DNA of 64,000 nucleotides, from assembly GCF_000745855.1 (NCBI RefSeq), contig NZ_JQKD01000027.1:1-64000 (forward strand), written 5' to 3'. Numbering within the stretch: position 1 is the stretch's first letter; every line of letters starts with the position of its first letter. This DNA comes from Xenophilus azovorans DSM 13620 (lineage in GTDB: Bacteria; Pseudomonadota; Gammaproteobacteria; Burkholderiales; Burkholderiaceae_C). Positions 44,467 to 56,029 of this stretch are shown here, piece after piece. The notes beneath the pieces were generated by a model. The model saw only the letters and a program-made list of their open reading frames with translations, did not search any database and was not told the origin of the DNA. Made by a program: the position numbers and the translations under genes.

Positions 44467-45660
44467 ACGGGTGCCGGGCGCACCGGCAAGCACCACGCCC
44501 AGCAGCGCGCCCACGGCGATCTGCACGCCGACGGCGGGCCAGCCCACGGCCGACAGCAGCAGGCCGGCGAGCGCGGGCGCCAGCACCTGCCCCAGGTAGT
44601 TGCCCTGCATCAGCAGGCCCAGGCTCATCGGCGCGAGTTCCGGCGCGGGCGCCGCGCCCGGCGCGCTGGCCAGCAGGACGGCCGGCAGCACCCCGGCCAG
44701 CGCGGAGAACAGCGTGCACAGCGGAATCACCGCCGGCGCCGGCATGGCGGGCAGGAAGACGGCCAGGCCCAGCGCGCCCGTGAGGGTGCAGGCCGCGGCC
44801 ATCAGCCGCCCGGCAGGCACGCCGCGCTGCAGCAGCGCGCCCGCCGCCACGTTGCCGAGGATGTTGGCCACCACGACGAAGGCGCTCGCTAACCCGGCCT
44901 GCCCTTCCGACAGGCCGGCGCGCTGCCCCAGGAAGGCCGGCAGGAAGGCCATCAGCGCGAAGAACTGCAGGTTGTAGGCGGCGAAGGCCAGCGCCAGCCG
45001 CAGCGGCGGCCAGCAGCGCAGCACGGCGCGCGCGCCCTGCCACGCATCCGGCCGCGCGTCCGCCGCCACGGGCGGTGCGGGCAGCCGCCATGCAAGCCAC
45101 AGCGCCATCAGCAGCGCGAGCGCCGCGTCGAGCCGCCACAGCATGCGCCAGCCGCCGAGCATCGGCCCCAGCAGCATCGACAGCGCGATGCCGATGCCCA
45201 TGAAGGTGCTCCAGAAGCCGAAGACCACGCTTCGGCGCGCCGGCGGCGTCAGACGGTTCAGCGCCGCCGGCGCCGCGACCATCACCAGCACGAAGCCCAG
45301 GCCCTCCACCACCCGGCTCGCCAGGAGCCAGCCATAGGCGGGCGCCGCACCGCCCGCCAGGCTGGCCAGCCCGAGGATGCACAGGCCCGCGACCAGCACG
45401 CGCCGGTCGCCGCAGCGCATCGCCAGCAGGCCCGCCGCCATGCTGCCCAGCAGGCCGACGACGGCGAAGACCGACAGCATGCCGCCCAGGTCCGCCGGGC
45501 CCAGGCCGAAGTCGCGCGCCACGCCGTTCATGGCGATCGGCGCCTTGCCCACGTGCAGCGCCGACACCACGCCCGCCAGGATCACCAGCACGACGACGGC
45601 GCGGTCGAAGCGGGCTTCGGCCTGCGGGACGGCGCGCAGGGTGGACGCTCGCGTGTTCAT
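44458..45660 (-). CDS. MFS transporter
   Basis: A 400-aa major-facilitator protein with twelve predicted helices. It begins with VLVILAGVVSALHVGKAPIAMNG, and motif A-like loops occur after helix 2 (AMRCGDRRVLVAGL). Substrate unknown; CynX/NimT-like and drug-proton families look similar. It is the last gene of the RND operon, its start overlapping the OMF stop (ATGA), so it may widen the efflux range. Confidence 0.85.
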   Translation of the reverse strand: MNTRASTLRAVPQAEARFDRAVVVLVILAGVVSALHVGKAPIAMNGVARDFGLGPADLGGMLSVFAVVGLLGSMAAGLLAMRCGDRRVLVAGLCILGLASLAGGAAPAYGWLLASRVVEGLGFVLVMVAAPAALNRLTPPARRSVVFGFWSTFMGIGIALSMLLGPMLGGWRMLWRLDAALALLMALWLAWRLPAPPVAADARPDAWQGARAVLRCWPPLRLALAFAAYNLQFFALMAFLPAFLGQRAGLSEGQAGLASAFVVVANILGNVAAGALLQRGVPAGRLMAAACTLTGALGLAVFLPAMPAPAVIPLCTLFSALAGVLPAVLLASAPGAAPAPELAPMSLGLLMQGNYLGQVLAPALAGLLLSAVGWPAVGVQIAVGALLGVVLAGAPGTRSR

Positions 45661-47138
45661 CGCGTCTGCGCGCTGGCGAGCGCGTTCGCCCGGGCCGGGC
45701 CGGCGCCATCACGGCCCGGCGCATTCGGCCATCCGCCGGCCAGCGCCTGGTGCAGCGCCACGGCCGCCTGCGCGGCGCGCGTGCGGCTGTCGGCCCACGC
45801 ATCCTGTGCGGCCAACTGCGCGCGCTGGGCGTCCAGCACCTCCAGCAGGCCGATGCTGCCGGCGTCCAGCCGCACGCGCGCCAGCCGCAGCGCGGCCTCG
45901 CTGTCCAGCGCCGCGCGCGCCAGGAAGGCGTCCTCCTCGCGCGTGCGGTCGTAGCGCGCCAGCGCGTTCTCCGCGGACTCCAGCGCCGCCAGCACCGCGC
46001 GCTGGTAATCGGCCAGCGCCGCGGCGGCATCGGCCTGGCTGGCCTCGATGCGCGCGCGCACCCGGCCCACGTCGAGGAAGGACCAGTCGATGCCCAGCAC
46101 GGCGCTGTTCGACTCGCTGGCGCTGCGCCACAGGCCGCTGCCGCCGCCGGCGACGCTGCCCAGCACGGCCCCGAGCGTGACGCGGGGGAAGAGATCGGCG
46201 CTGGCCACGCCCACGCGCGCGGTGGCGGCGTGCAGACGCGCCTCGGCCGCGCGCACGTCGGGACGCCGGCGCAGCAGCGCGGCGGGCGTGCCCGCGTCCG
46301 GGCGCGGCGGCAGCGCGAACAGCGGGCCGGGCGCATCCAGTTCGTCGATCAGCGCGCCCGGCGGCAGGCCGGTCAGCACCGCCAGGCGGTGCTGGGCGAC
46401 AGCGATCTGCGCGGCCAGCGCCGGCACGCGCGAGGACGTACCTTCGAGCAGCATGCGCGCCCGGGCTTCGTCGAAGGCGGTGCCGCGCCCGCCCGCCAGC
46501 CGCGCCTGCACCAGCCGCAGCGTCTCCTGCTGGGCCTGCGCGTTCTCGCGCGCCACGCGCAGGCGCGCCTGCAGGCCGCGCAACTGCGCGTAGGTACCCG
46601 CCACCTCGCCGACGATCGCCATGCGCAGGGCCTGCGCATCGGCGCCGGCCGCCTCGGCATCGGCGCGGCTGGCCTCGATGTGCCGGCGCACCCGGCCGGC
46701 CAGGTCGATCTCCCAGCCGGCCTGGATCGCCACGCCGACGCTCCCGACGGAGCGCGGCCGGCCCTGGGCCTCGGCCTCGGACAGCCGGGCATGCCGCGCA
46801 CTGCCCTGCGCGGTGACGGTAGGCAGCCGGTCGAAGCCGGCCTCGCGGCCCATGGCCAGCGCACGCTCGTAGCGTGCCAGCGCCAGCCGCAGGTCCTGGT
46901 TGGCGTCCAGCGCGCGGGCCACCAGGGCATCGAGCCGGTCGTCGCGGAAGGCGCGCCAGAACGCGGCGTCGGCGGGCGCGTCGTTCGCGGACGGCAGCGC
47001 GTCCCGCGCGAAACGATCCGGCAGCGCGGCGGGCGGCGGCGGCGTCCGGTGGTCCGGGCCGACCGCGCAACCGGCCAGCGCGGCGGCGGCCGCCATCGCG
47101 CACAGGCGGCGGCACAGGCTTGCAACGGCTTCACGCAT
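45657..47138 (-). CDS. RND efflux outer-membrane lipoprotein (NodT/OprM family)
   Basis: A 493-aa OMF. Lipobox ALAGC gives Cys24, then VGPDHRTPPPPAALPDRF as in OprM relatives; LRRRPDVRAAEARLHAATARVGVASADLFPRV is the family signature. The start ATG at 47138 has GGAGG eight bases upstream. It overlaps the end of the RND gene by eight bases. With adaptor and pump it completes a tripartite system. Confidence 0.92.
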   Translation of the reverse strand: MREAVASLCRRLCAMAAAAALAGCAVGPDHRTPPPPAALPDRFARDALPSANDAPADAAFWRAFRDDRLDALVARALDANQDLRLALARYERALAMGREAGFDRLPTVTAQGSARHARLSEAEAQGRPRSVGSVGVAIQAGWEIDLAGRVRRHIEASRADAEAAGADAQALRMAIVGEVAGTYAQLRGLQARLRVARENAQAQQETLRLVQARLAGGRGTAFDEARARMLLEGTSSRVPALAAQIAVAQHRLAVLTGLPPGALIDELDAPGPLFALPPRPDAGTPAALLRRRPDVRAAEARLHAATARVGVASADLFPRVTLGAVLGSVAGGGSGLWRSASESNSAVLGIDWSFLDVGRVRARIEASQADAAAALADYQRAVLAALESAENALARYDRTREEDAFLARAALDSEAALRLARVRLDAGSIGLLEVLDAQRAQLAAQDAWADSRTRAAQAAVALHQALAGGWPNAPGRDGAGPARANALASAQTR

Positions 47139-50100
47139 GCGTCGCCTCCTCTCCCGCCGCACCGGCGCCGGGCGCGGCCAGCCGCGTGCCCGCGAGCCGG
47201 CGCAGCGCCACGTAGAACACGGGCGTGAGGAACAGGCCGAACACCGTGACGCCGAGCATGCCGCCGACCACGGTCACGCCCGTCGCCAGCCGGATCTCGC
47301 TGCCGGCGCCGGCGCCCAGCAGCAGCGGCACCGCGCCGGCGATGAAGGCCACCGAGGTCATGACGATGGGCCGCAGGCGCAGGCGGCAGGCCTGCAGCGC
47401 GGCCTGCACGGTGTCCATGCCGCGCATCTCCATCTCGCGCGCGAACTCGATGATCAGGATCGCGTTCTTGCAGGCCAGCCCCATCAGCACCACCAGGCCC
47501 ACCTGCACGAAGACGTTGTTGTCGCCGCCGCTGAGCCACACGCCCAGCAGGCCCGCGCACATGCACACGGGCACGATCAGCACCACCGCCAGCGGCAGGG
47601 TCCAGCTCTCGTACAGCGCGGCCAGCACCAGGAAGGCCAGGATCACCGCCACCGGGAACACGGCCAGCGCCGCGCGGCTCTGCGTGACCTGCTGGTAGCT
47701 CAGGTCGGTCCATTCGAGCGCGATGCCGCGCGGCAGCACCCGCCCGGCGATCTCCTGCAGCCGGGCGATCACCTGGCCGGAGGACAGCACGCGGGGGTCG
47801 GCGTCGCCGATCACGTCGGCGGCCGGGTAGCCGTTGTAGCGCACCACCGGGTCCGGCCCGAAGGTGGGCACGACGGTGGCCAGCGCGCCCAGCGGCACCA
47901 TCTCGCCCGCCGCATTGCGCACCTGCAGCCGGCCGATGTCGGCCACCTGCTGGCGGTGCGCGCTGTCGGCCTGCACCATCACGCGGTAGACGCGGCCGAA
48001 CAGGTTGAAGTCGTTCGCGTACACCGAGCCCAGGTTGGCCTGCAGCGCCTCGAACACGTCGGTCAGCGCCACGCCCTGGGCCTTGGCCTTCGCCCGGTCG
48101 AGCCGGACCTCCAGTTGCGGGATGTTGGACTGGTAGGCGCTGACTGGATAGCCCATGCCCGGCGTCTTCGCCACCTCGGCCTGGAAGGCAGCCAGCGCGT
48201 TCTGCAGCGCGCCGAAGCCCAGCCCCGCGCGGTCCTGCAGGTACAGCGAGTAGCCCGAGCCGTTGCCCAGGCCCTCGATGGGCGGCGGCATCAGCGCGTA
48301 GGCGAAGCCGCCCTGCACGGCGGCGAAGCGCTCGCCCAGCTCCGCGGCGATCTGCTGCGCGCTGCGCGTGCGCTCGCCGAAGGGCTTGAGGCCGATGTAC
48401 GAGTTGGTGACGTTGGGCGTGTTCACCTGCTGCAGCGCATTGAGCCCGGCGAAGGCCGTCACGCTTTCGACGCCCTCCACCTGGTGCGCGATGTCGTTGA
48501 GCTGGCGCGTCACGGCCTCGGTGCGGGCGAGCGAGGCGCCCTCCGGCAGCTTGGCGCCGGCGAAGAGGTACAGCTTGTCCTGCGTGGGGATGAAGCCCTC
48601 GGGCACCGCCCGGAACAACACGGCCGTGGCGGCCAGCAGCAGCGCGTAGACCAGGAACACCAGCCCGCGCCGGCCCAGCGTGCGCGACACGGTGCCTTCG
48701 TAGCGGTGCGCGCCGCGCAGGAAGAAGCGGTTGAAGGCGCCGAACAGGCGGCCGAAGCAGCGGTCGATGCCGCGCGTGAGCGCGTCCTTCGGCGCGCCGT
48801 GCGGGCGCAGCAGCCGCGCCGCCAGCGCGGGCGACAGGGTCAGCGAGTTGACCGCCGAGATCACCGTGGAGATGGCGATGGTGACCGCGAACTGCTTGTA
48901 GAACTGCCCCGTGACCCCGCTCAGGAAGGCCATGGGCACGAACACGGCGCACAGCACCAGGGCGATGGCGACGATGGGCCCCGAGACCTCGCGCATGGCC
49001 CGGTGCGCCGCCTCGCGCGGCGAGAAGCCCTGCTCGATGTAGCGCTCCACGTTCTCGACCACCACGATCGCGTCGTCCACCACGATGCCGATGGCCAGCA
49101 CCAGGCCGAACAGCGTCAGGGTGTTGATCGAGTAGCCCAGCAGGTACAGCCCCGCGAAGGTGCCGACGATGGACACCGGCACGGCCACCAGCGGAATGAC
49201 CGAGGCGCGCCAGGTCTGCAGGAACAGCACCACCACCAGCACCACGAGCACCACCGCCTCCAGCAGCGTCTTCTGCACCGCCTGGATGGAGGCGCGCACG
49301 AACACGGTCGGGTCCCACACGGCGCGGTAGGCCATGCCCTCCGGGAAGGCCTGCGACAGCGCCTCCAGCCGGGCATACACCGCCTCGGCCACGGCGAGCG
49401 CGTTGGCGCCGGGCGACAGGAAGATGCCGATGGTGGCCTGCGGCATGCCGTCGTACAGCGCGCGCAGCGAGTAGTCGCCCGAGCCGAGCTCGACGCGCGC
49501 CACGTCGGCCAGCCGCACCAGCTGGCCCGCCTCGCCGTGCTTGACCACGATGTCGCCGAACTCCGCCTCGCTGTGCAGGCGGCCCTGCACGTTGATGGAC
49601 AGCAGCATCGGGTTGTCGCGCGGCGCGGGCTCCGCGCCCAATTGGCCGGCGGACACCTGCACGTTCTGCTCGCGCACCGCCCGCACCACGTCGGCCGCGG
49701 TGAGGCCGCGCGCGGCCAGCCGGCCCGGGTCGAGCCAGACGCGCATGGCGTACTCGCCCGCGCCGTAGACGCCCACGTCGCCCACGCCGTCCAGGCGCGA
49801 CAGCTCGTCCTTGACGCGCAGGCTGAGGTGGTTGCGCAGGTACAGCGCGTCGTAGCGCTGGTCCGGCGAATAGAAGCTCACGTACATCAGCGGCGTGGGC
49901 GACTGCTTCTGCGTGGTGATGCCGTACTGGCGCACCTCCGCCGGCAGGCGCGCCTGAGCCTGGCTCACCCGGTTCTGCACGCGCACCGCGGCGGTGTCCG
50001 GGTCGATGCCGGGCTTGAAGGTGACGGTGAGCGCGAGGCTGCCGTCCGAGCCGGCCACCGACTTCATGTACATGATGCCCTCCACCCCGTTGACCGCCTC

Positions 50101-50304
50101 CTCCAGCGGGATGGCGACCGACTCGGCGATCTCCTTGGGGTTGGCGCCCGGGTAGGTGGTGCGCACCACCACACTGGGCGGCACGACCTCGGGGTATTCG
50201 CCCGAAGGCAGCGCGGGGATGACGATCAGCCCCAGCGCGAAGATGACGACGGACAGCACGACCGCGAAGATCGGCCGGTCGATGAAGAACTTGGAGAGGT
50301 CCAC
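47131..50304 (-). CDS. RND efflux pump, HAE1 family
   Basis: A 1057-aa inner-membrane pump. It opens MDLSKFFIDRPIFAVVLSVVIF, and carries the proton-relay region GLVLAIGIVVDDAIVVVENVER and FVPMAFLSGVTGQFYKQFAVTIA, with 12 helices and two large periplasmic loops. The sequence is most like MexF/MexI-type pumps. It is transcribed with its adaptor 10 bases upstream. SoxR control suggests redox-active substrates such as phenazine-like or quinone compounds. Confidence 0.94.
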   Translation of the reverse strand: MDLSKFFIDRPIFAVVLSVVIFALGLIVIPALPSGEYPEVVPPSVVVRTTYPGANPKEIAESVAIPLEEAVNGVEGIMYMKSVAGSDGSLALTVTFKPGIDPDTAAVRVQNRVSQAQARLPAEVRQYGITTQKQSPTPLMYVSFYSPDQRYDALYLRNHLSLRVKDELSRLDGVGDVGVYGAGEYAMRVWLDPGRLAARGLTAADVVRAVREQNVQVSAGQLGAEPAPRDNPMLLSINVQGRLHSEAEFGDIVVKHGEAGQLVRLADVARVELGSGDYSLRALYDGMPQATIGIFLSPGANALAVAEAVYARLEALSQAFPEGMAYRAVWDPTVFVRASIQAVQKTLLEAVVLVVLVVVLFLQTWRASVIPLVAVPVSIVGTFAGLYLLGYSINTLTLFGLVLAIGIVVDDAIVVVENVERYIEQGFSPREAAHRAMREVSGPIVAIALVLCAVFVPMAFLSGVTGQFYKQFAVTIAISTVISAVNSLTLSPALAARLLRPHGAPKDALTRGIDRCFGRLFGAFNRFFLRGAHRYEGTVSRTLGRRGLVFLVYALLLAATAVLFRAVPEGFIPTQDKLYLFAGAKLPEGASLARTEAVTRQLNDIAHQVEGVESVTAFAGLNALQQVNTPNVTNSYIGLKPFGERTRSAQQIAAELGERFAAVQGGFAYALMPPPIEGLGNGSGYSLYLQDRAGLGFGALQNALAAFQAEVAKTPGMGYPVSAYQSNIPQLEVRLDRAKAKAQGVALTDVFEALQANLGSVYANDFNLFGRVYRVMVQADSAHRQQVADIGRLQVRNAAGEMVPLGALATVVPTFGPDPVVRYNGYPAADVIGDADPRVLSSGQVIARLQEIAGRVLPRGIALEWTDLSYQQVTQSRAALAVFPVAVILAFLVLAALYESWTLPLAVVLIVPVCMCAGLLGVWLSGGDNNVFVQVGLVVLMGLACKNAILIIEFAREMEMRGMDTVQAALQACRLRLRPIVMTSVAFIAGAVPLLLGAGAGSEIRLATGVTVVGGMLGVTVFGLFLTPVFYVALRRLAGTRLAAPGAGAAGEEATHA

Positions 50305-50314
50305 GGCGCCTCCT

Positions 50315-51490
50315 TCAGCGTGCCGGGGCCCGGACCACGCGCGCGTCTTCTTTTTCCTGCGGCGACCGCTCCCGCGCCTGCACCGGCATGCCGGGATAGA
50401 AGATCTTCTGCATGCCGTCGACCACCACGCGCTCGCGCCCGTCCAGGCCGGACTGCACCACGCGCAGGGCGCCCACCCTGCGGCCCAGCGTCACGTCCTT
50501 GCGCACGGCCTTCCCGTCGTCGCCCACGACGTAGACGTACTTGCGGTCCTGGTCGGTCAGCACCGCCTGCTCGTCGACCAGCATCGCCTCGGCCTCACCG
50601 CCGCCTTCCAGCCGGACCCGGGCGAACAGGCCCGGCGTGAAGCGATGCGCCGGGTTGGCGAGCACGGCCCGCGCGCGGATGGTGCCGGTGGCCGGGTCCA
50701 CGCGGTTGTCCATGAAGTCCAGCCGGCCGGTGTGCGGGAAGCCGGCCTCGTCCGCCAGCCCCACCTGCACGGCGCGCTCGCCCCGGCGCGCCGCGCAGAG
50801 GTAGCGCAGGTAGCTTTGCTCGTCGGCATCGAAGTGCACCTGCACCGGGTCCTGCGACACCACGGTCGCGAGCAGGCTCTGGTCGGCCTGCGCGAGGTTG
50901 CCCGCCGTCAGCAGCGCCCGCCCGGCGCGGCCCGCGATAGGCGAGCGCACCTCGGTGAACTCCAGCGCCAGCCGTGCCTGCGCCACCGCCGCCTCCGCGG
51001 CGCGCACGTCCGCCCGGCTCTGCGCCAGGCCGGCGCTGCGCGTGTCGTGCTCTTCCTGCGAGATGGCCTGGCCGGCGGCCAGCGTCTGTGCGCGCTGCGC
51101 CTGCAGCTGCGCCAGCGAGGCAGCGGCGCGCGCGCGTTCCAGCCCGGCCTGCGCGCTCGCCAGCGCCGCGCGGTACGGCCGCGGGTCGATCACGAACAGC
51201 AGGTCGCCGCGGCGCACCTCCTGCCCGTCCACGAAGGCGACCCGCTCGATCGCGCCGCTCACGCGGGGCCGCACCTCCACGCTGTGCACCGCCACGATCC
51301 GGCCGTTGAACTCGTCCCAGGGCCTGACGCTGCGCGCCAGCACCGGCGACACGGTGACCTCGGGCGGCGACGCGGCAGGTGCGGTGCCGGCGGCGGGCTG
51401 GCAGCCCGCCAGCAGCGCCGCGAGGGCCGCCGCGGCGGCCAGGGCTCCCGCGCCGCGCACGGCGGGACGGGGTCGATTGCGTTGAACCAT
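50315..51490 (-). CDS. RND efflux periplasmic adaptor (MexA/MexE family)
   Basis: A 391-aa membrane-fusion lipoprotein (lipobox LLAGC, Cys30). The lipoyl-like part holds RIVAVHSVEVRPRVSGAIERV and DGQEVRRGDLLFVIDPRPY; the helical hairpin follows, then the beta-barrel (VHFDADEQSYLRYL, TGRLDFMDNRVDPATGTIRARA). The start ATG at 51490 has AAGGAA upstream. It is the first gene after the SoxR-controlled promoter. Confidence 0.93.
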   Translation of the reverse strand: MVQRNRPRPAVRGAGALAAAAALAALLAGCQPAAGTAPAASPPEVTVSPVLARSVRPWDEFNGRIVAVHSVEVRPRVSGAIERVAFVDGQEVRRGDLLFVIDPRPYRAALASAQAGLERARAAASLAQLQAQRAQTLAAGQAISQEEHDTRSAGLAQSRADVRAAEAAVAQARLALEFTEVRSPIAGRAGRALLTAGNLAQADQSLLATVVSQDPVQVHFDADEQSYLRYLCAARRGERAVQVGLADEAGFPHTGRLDFMDNRVDPATGTIRARAVLANPAHRFTPGLFARVRLEGGGEAEAMLVDEQAVLTDQDRKYVYVVGDDGKAVRKDVTLGRRVGALRVVQSGLDGRERVVVDGMQKIFYPGMPVQARERSPQEKEDARVVRAPAR

Positions 51491-51579
51491 AGGATTTCCT
51501 TCTTCAGGCCAGGAGGACGGCGCCCCGAAGGCCGCCGCGACGGCGCTCCCGGTCACCCCGGGTCGCCGTCGAAATCGCT

Positions 51580-51610
51580 ATGATCAAAGTTCAAGTTAAC
51601 TTGAAGTCAA
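51580..51610 (-). promoter_or_regulatory. SoxR box inside a 19-bp-spacer promoter of the efflux operon
   Basis: TTCAAGTTAACTTGAA (51590-51605) is a perfect 16-bp palindrome, identical in core to the E. coli SoxR site as I recall it. Read on the minus strand, -35 TTGACT (51610-51605) and -10 GATCAT (51585-51580) are separated by 19 bases, the MerR-family spacing. Oxidised SoxR should activate the operon from here; soxR starts 13 bases to the right. Confidence 0.88.
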
Positions 51611-51622
51611 GAGGTGGCCGCC

Positions 51623-52096
51623 ATGTCCTCTTCCCAGCCGGACCCGCTGCTCACGATCGGACGCATCGCGCAGCGCAGCGGCATCGCCGCGTCTGCGCTT
51701 CGCTTCTACGAGTCGCGCGGCCTGATCACATCGGTGCGCGGCGAGTCGGGGCACCGCCGCTATCCGCGCTCGGTCCTGCGCCGCGTGGCCTTCATCGTGT
51801 TCGCGCAGAAGGTCGGCCTCACGCTGGACGAGGTGGCGGCCGAACTGGCCCACCTGCCCAAGGACCACGTGCCCACGGGCCGGGACTGGCAGCGCCTGTC
51901 CAGCCAGTGGAAGAAGCGGATCGAGGCGCGGATCGCCGAGCTGCAGGCCCTGAACATGGGGCTGCAGGAGTGCATCGGCTGCGGATGCCTGTCGATGAAG
52001 CGCTGCCTGCTCTCCAACGTGGGCGACCAGGCGGGCCTGCGCGGCGCGGGGCCGCGCCGCTGGCTCGGCGATCCGCCGCTGGACGGCGCCGAATGA
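51623..52096 (+). CDS. soxR: Redox-sensitive activator SoxR
   Basis: A 157-aa MerR-family regulator with the [2Fe-2S] cluster motif CIGCGCLSMKRC (Cys117, Cys120, Cys122, Cys128), which matches E. coli C119, C122, C124 and C130. The helix-turn-helix is LTIGRIAQRSGIAASALRFYESRGL. ATG 51623 follows GAGG at eight bases; an upstream GTG is less likely. The site at 51590-51605 would serve both its own gene and the efflux operon. No soxS-like gene is present, as usual outside enterics. Confidence 0.95.
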   Translation: MSSSQPDPLLTIGRIAQRSGIAASALRFYESRGLITSVRGESGHRRYPRSVLRRVAFIVFAQKVGLTLDEVAAELAHLPKDHVPTGRDWQRLSSQWKKRIEARIAELQALNMGLQECIGCGCLSMKRCLLSNVGDQAGLRGAGPRRWLGDPPLDGAE

Positions 52097-52132
52097 AGGC
52101 GGGTGCGGAGCAATCTCCGCACCCGCCGCCGA

Positions 52133-53794
<1,662 letters not shown>

Positions 53795-54120
53795 GGCGGT
53801 GCTTGCTTACCTGCGAATGCTTGGGGGTGGGTGTGCGCGGCGAAGGGCCCGGGTGCCGGGCGGCGCAAAACGTGGATTATCCCCCGTGAGGCAGGCCGGC
53901 GCAGCGTGCCCCTGCCGAGTCGTGCGACAATGGCGCCGTTGCCGGACACAGTTATCCGCGACACGGCTTCCTGCCGGGGACGACGAGGCACCCGCCTCGC
54001 AGGCTCCCACCCCCCAACTCGACATGCCCTCGACTGGCCCGGCCGCCCCCTTCAAGGCGGCCCGCGGCGGGCGGTCACGCCACTGAAACACCGCGCCGTG
54101 TCAGGCGCTCTTTCGATTCA
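53795..54120. other. Gap of 326 bp without a gene, between divergent ettA and the RNA helicase
   Basis: I see no convincing gene here. A small GCCCGG-GTG-CCGGGC hairpin lies at 53847-53861. A GACAAT (-10-like) occurs near 53925, followed by TTATCC near 53951. A long leader for the helicase gene, as in cold-shock helicase mRNAs, is possible but not proven. Confidence 0.5.
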
Positions 54121-55839
54121 ATGAACTTCGACGAACTGAAGCTGGCCCCGGCCATCCTCGAGGCCGTGCGCGAGCAAGGCTACGAAACCCCCACCCCCAT
54201 CCAGGCCCAGGCGATCCCCGCCGTGCTCGAGGGCCGCGACCTCCTCGCCGGCGCCCAGACCGGTACCGGCAAGACCGCCGCCTTCACCCTGCCGATGCTG
54301 CACAAGCTCTCCAAGGGCCAGGGAAGGACCAACAAGTTCGGCAAGGACGGCATCGCCGCCCTGGTGCTGACGCCCACGCGCGAACTGGCCGCACAGGTCG
54401 AGGAGTCCGTGCGCACCTACGGCAAGAACCTGCCCCTCACCTCCACCGTCATCTTCGGCGGCGTGGGCATGAATCCGCAGATCGACCGCATCAAGCGGGG
54501 CGTGGACATCCTGGTGGCCACCCCGGGCCGCCTGCTCGACCTGCAGCAGCAGGGGCACCTGGACCTGTCCACCGTCGAGATCCTCGTCCTGGACGAGGCC
54601 GACCGCATGCTGGACATGGGCTTCATCCACGACGTGAAGAAGATCCTGGCCCTGCTGCCCGACGACAAGCAGAGCCTGCTGTTCTCCGCCACCTTCAGCG
54701 ACGAGATCCGCGACCTGGCCAACGGCCTGCTGCGCAACCCGCAGAGCATCCAGGTCACGCCGCGCAATACCACCGTGCAGCGCATCACGCAGGTGGTGCA
54801 CCCGGTGGGCCGCGCCAAGAAGAAGCAGTTGCTGGCGCACATCATCCAGCAGCACGACTGGAGCCAGGTGCTGGTCTTCACCCGCACCAAGTTCGGCGCC
54901 AACCATGTGGCCGACTTCCTCAACAAGAACGGCGTCACGGCCATGGCGCTGCACGGCAACAAGAGCCAGAGCGCGCGCACCCAGGCGCTGGGCGGCTTCA
55001 AGACGGGCGAGATCCGCGCCCTGGTGGCCACCGACATCGCCGCCCGCGGCATCGACATCGACGACCTGCCGCACGTGGTGAACTACGAGATCCCCAACGT
55101 GCCCGAGGACTACGTCCACCGCATCGGCCGCACCGGCCGCGCCGGCAAGGAAGGCCAGGCCGTGAGCCTGGTGTGCCTGGACGAGGAAGGCTTCATGCAG
55201 GAGATCGAGCGCTTCACCAAGCAGCAGATCCCCGTGCAGGTGATCGAGGGCTTCGGCCCCGACGAGGGCGAGCGGGCCGAGCCCATCGCCATGGGCCGCC
55301 AGACGCTGTGGGGCGGTGCCGGCCGCCCGCCCAGCCGCGAGGTGATGGCCGCCGCCGCCAAGGCCGCGCGCCAGGAGATGATGCAGCGCATCCGCGAGAA
55401 CAAGGGCCAGGAAGGCGGACGCGGCCCGAAGAAGCCGGGCGGCGGCAACGGCAACGGCAATGCCGGCGGCGGCCGCGGCCAGCAGCGCGACGGCGCGCAG
55501 CAGCCGCGCCAGCACGCCCCCAAGCGCCACCACAACCCCAACCCGGCCCAGCCGCACGCGCTCTACGAGGAGCGCGTCGAGCGCCAGCCCAAGCACTACG
55601 GCAACACCACCAGTCCTTCGCACGCCGACCAGGTGGCGCACCGCCGTGCCGAATCCCTCGGCGGCGGCGCCGGCCAGCCCGACCCGCTGCGCACCAGCGT
55701 CGATGCCGCCTTCAGCCGCAACCGGCGCACCGGCGGCGGCGGTGGTGGTGGTGGCGGCGGCTACGGCGGCAACAAGCGCCGCGGCGGTGGCGGTGGCGGT
55801 GGTGGCAATTTCGGCGGCGGCGGCCGCCGCGGCTACTGA
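54121..55839 (+). CDS. rhlE: DEAD-box RNA helicase, RhlE-type
   Basis: A 572-aa ATP-dependent RNA helicase. The Q motif ([14 protein letters not shown]), AQTGTGKT (45-52), [19 protein letters not shown] (158-161), [19 protein letters not shown] and [10 protein letters not shown] are all present. The C-terminal part from about 400 is basic and low-complexity, and ends in long Gly runs with KRR between them; it should bind RNA. RhlE helps ribosome assembly and cold survival. A strong terminator follows at 55870. Confidence 0.94.
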   Translation: MNFDELKLAPAILEAVREQGYETPTPIQAQAIPAVLEGRDLLAGAQTGTGKTAAFTLPMLHKLSKGQGRTNKFGKDGIAALVLTPTRELAAQVEESVRTYGKNLPLTSTVIFGGVGMNPQIDRIKRGVDILVATPGRLLDLQQQGHLDLSTVEILVLDEADRMLDMGFIHDVKKILALLPDDKQSLLFSATFSDEIRDLANGLLRNPQSIQVTPRNTTVQRITQVVHPVGRAKKKQLLAHIIQQHDWSQVLVFTRTKFGANHVADFLNKNGVTAMALHGNKSQSARTQALGGFKTGEIRALVATDIAARGIDIDDLPHVVNYEIPNVPEDYVHRIGRTGRAGKEGQAVSLVCLDEEGFMQEIERFTKQQIPVQVIEGFGPDEGERAEPIAMGRQTLWGGAGRPPSREVMAAAAKAARQEMMQRIRENKGQEGGRGPKKPGGGNGNGNAGGGRGQQRDGAQQPRQHAPKRHHNPNPAQPHALYEERVERQPKHYGNTTSPSHADQVAHRRAESLGGGAGQPDPLRTSVDAAFSRNRRTGGGGGGGGGGYGGNKRRGGGGGGGGNFGGGGRRGY

Positions 55840-55869
55840 CCCGCCCTGCACCCGGCAGGAGCAGGAAGG

Positions 55870-55905
55870 AAGGCCATGCCCGCGAGGGCATGGCCTTTCT
55901 CTTTT
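55870..55905 (+). terminator. Rho-independent terminator after rhlE
   Basis: AAGGCCATGCCC (55870-55881) pairs with GGGCATGGCCTT (55886-55897) across a GCGA tetraloop, followed by a T-rich tail to 55905. It is the clearest terminator in the window. Confidence 0.92.
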
Positions 55906-56029
55906 CCGCGGCCGCGCACCCGTGCGAGGCCCTGACAACATCGGGGACGGACATGCTCCTGCACAATGCGGCGCTTCCGCCGCCCGCCGAAGCGCCGCGG
56001 CCCGATTCCATCCGGCTTTCCGATCCCGC

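Noticed and set aside
53945-53956. TTATCC motif resembling half of a DnaA box
   Set aside because: A single incomplete motif without AT-rich DNA or neighbours such as dnaA/dnaN does not support an origin.
55730-55835. Dense GGC/GGT tract resembling a tandem repeat array
   Set aside because: It is in frame and encodes the Gly-rich RNA-binding tail of the helicase; no regular unit beyond the codon level.
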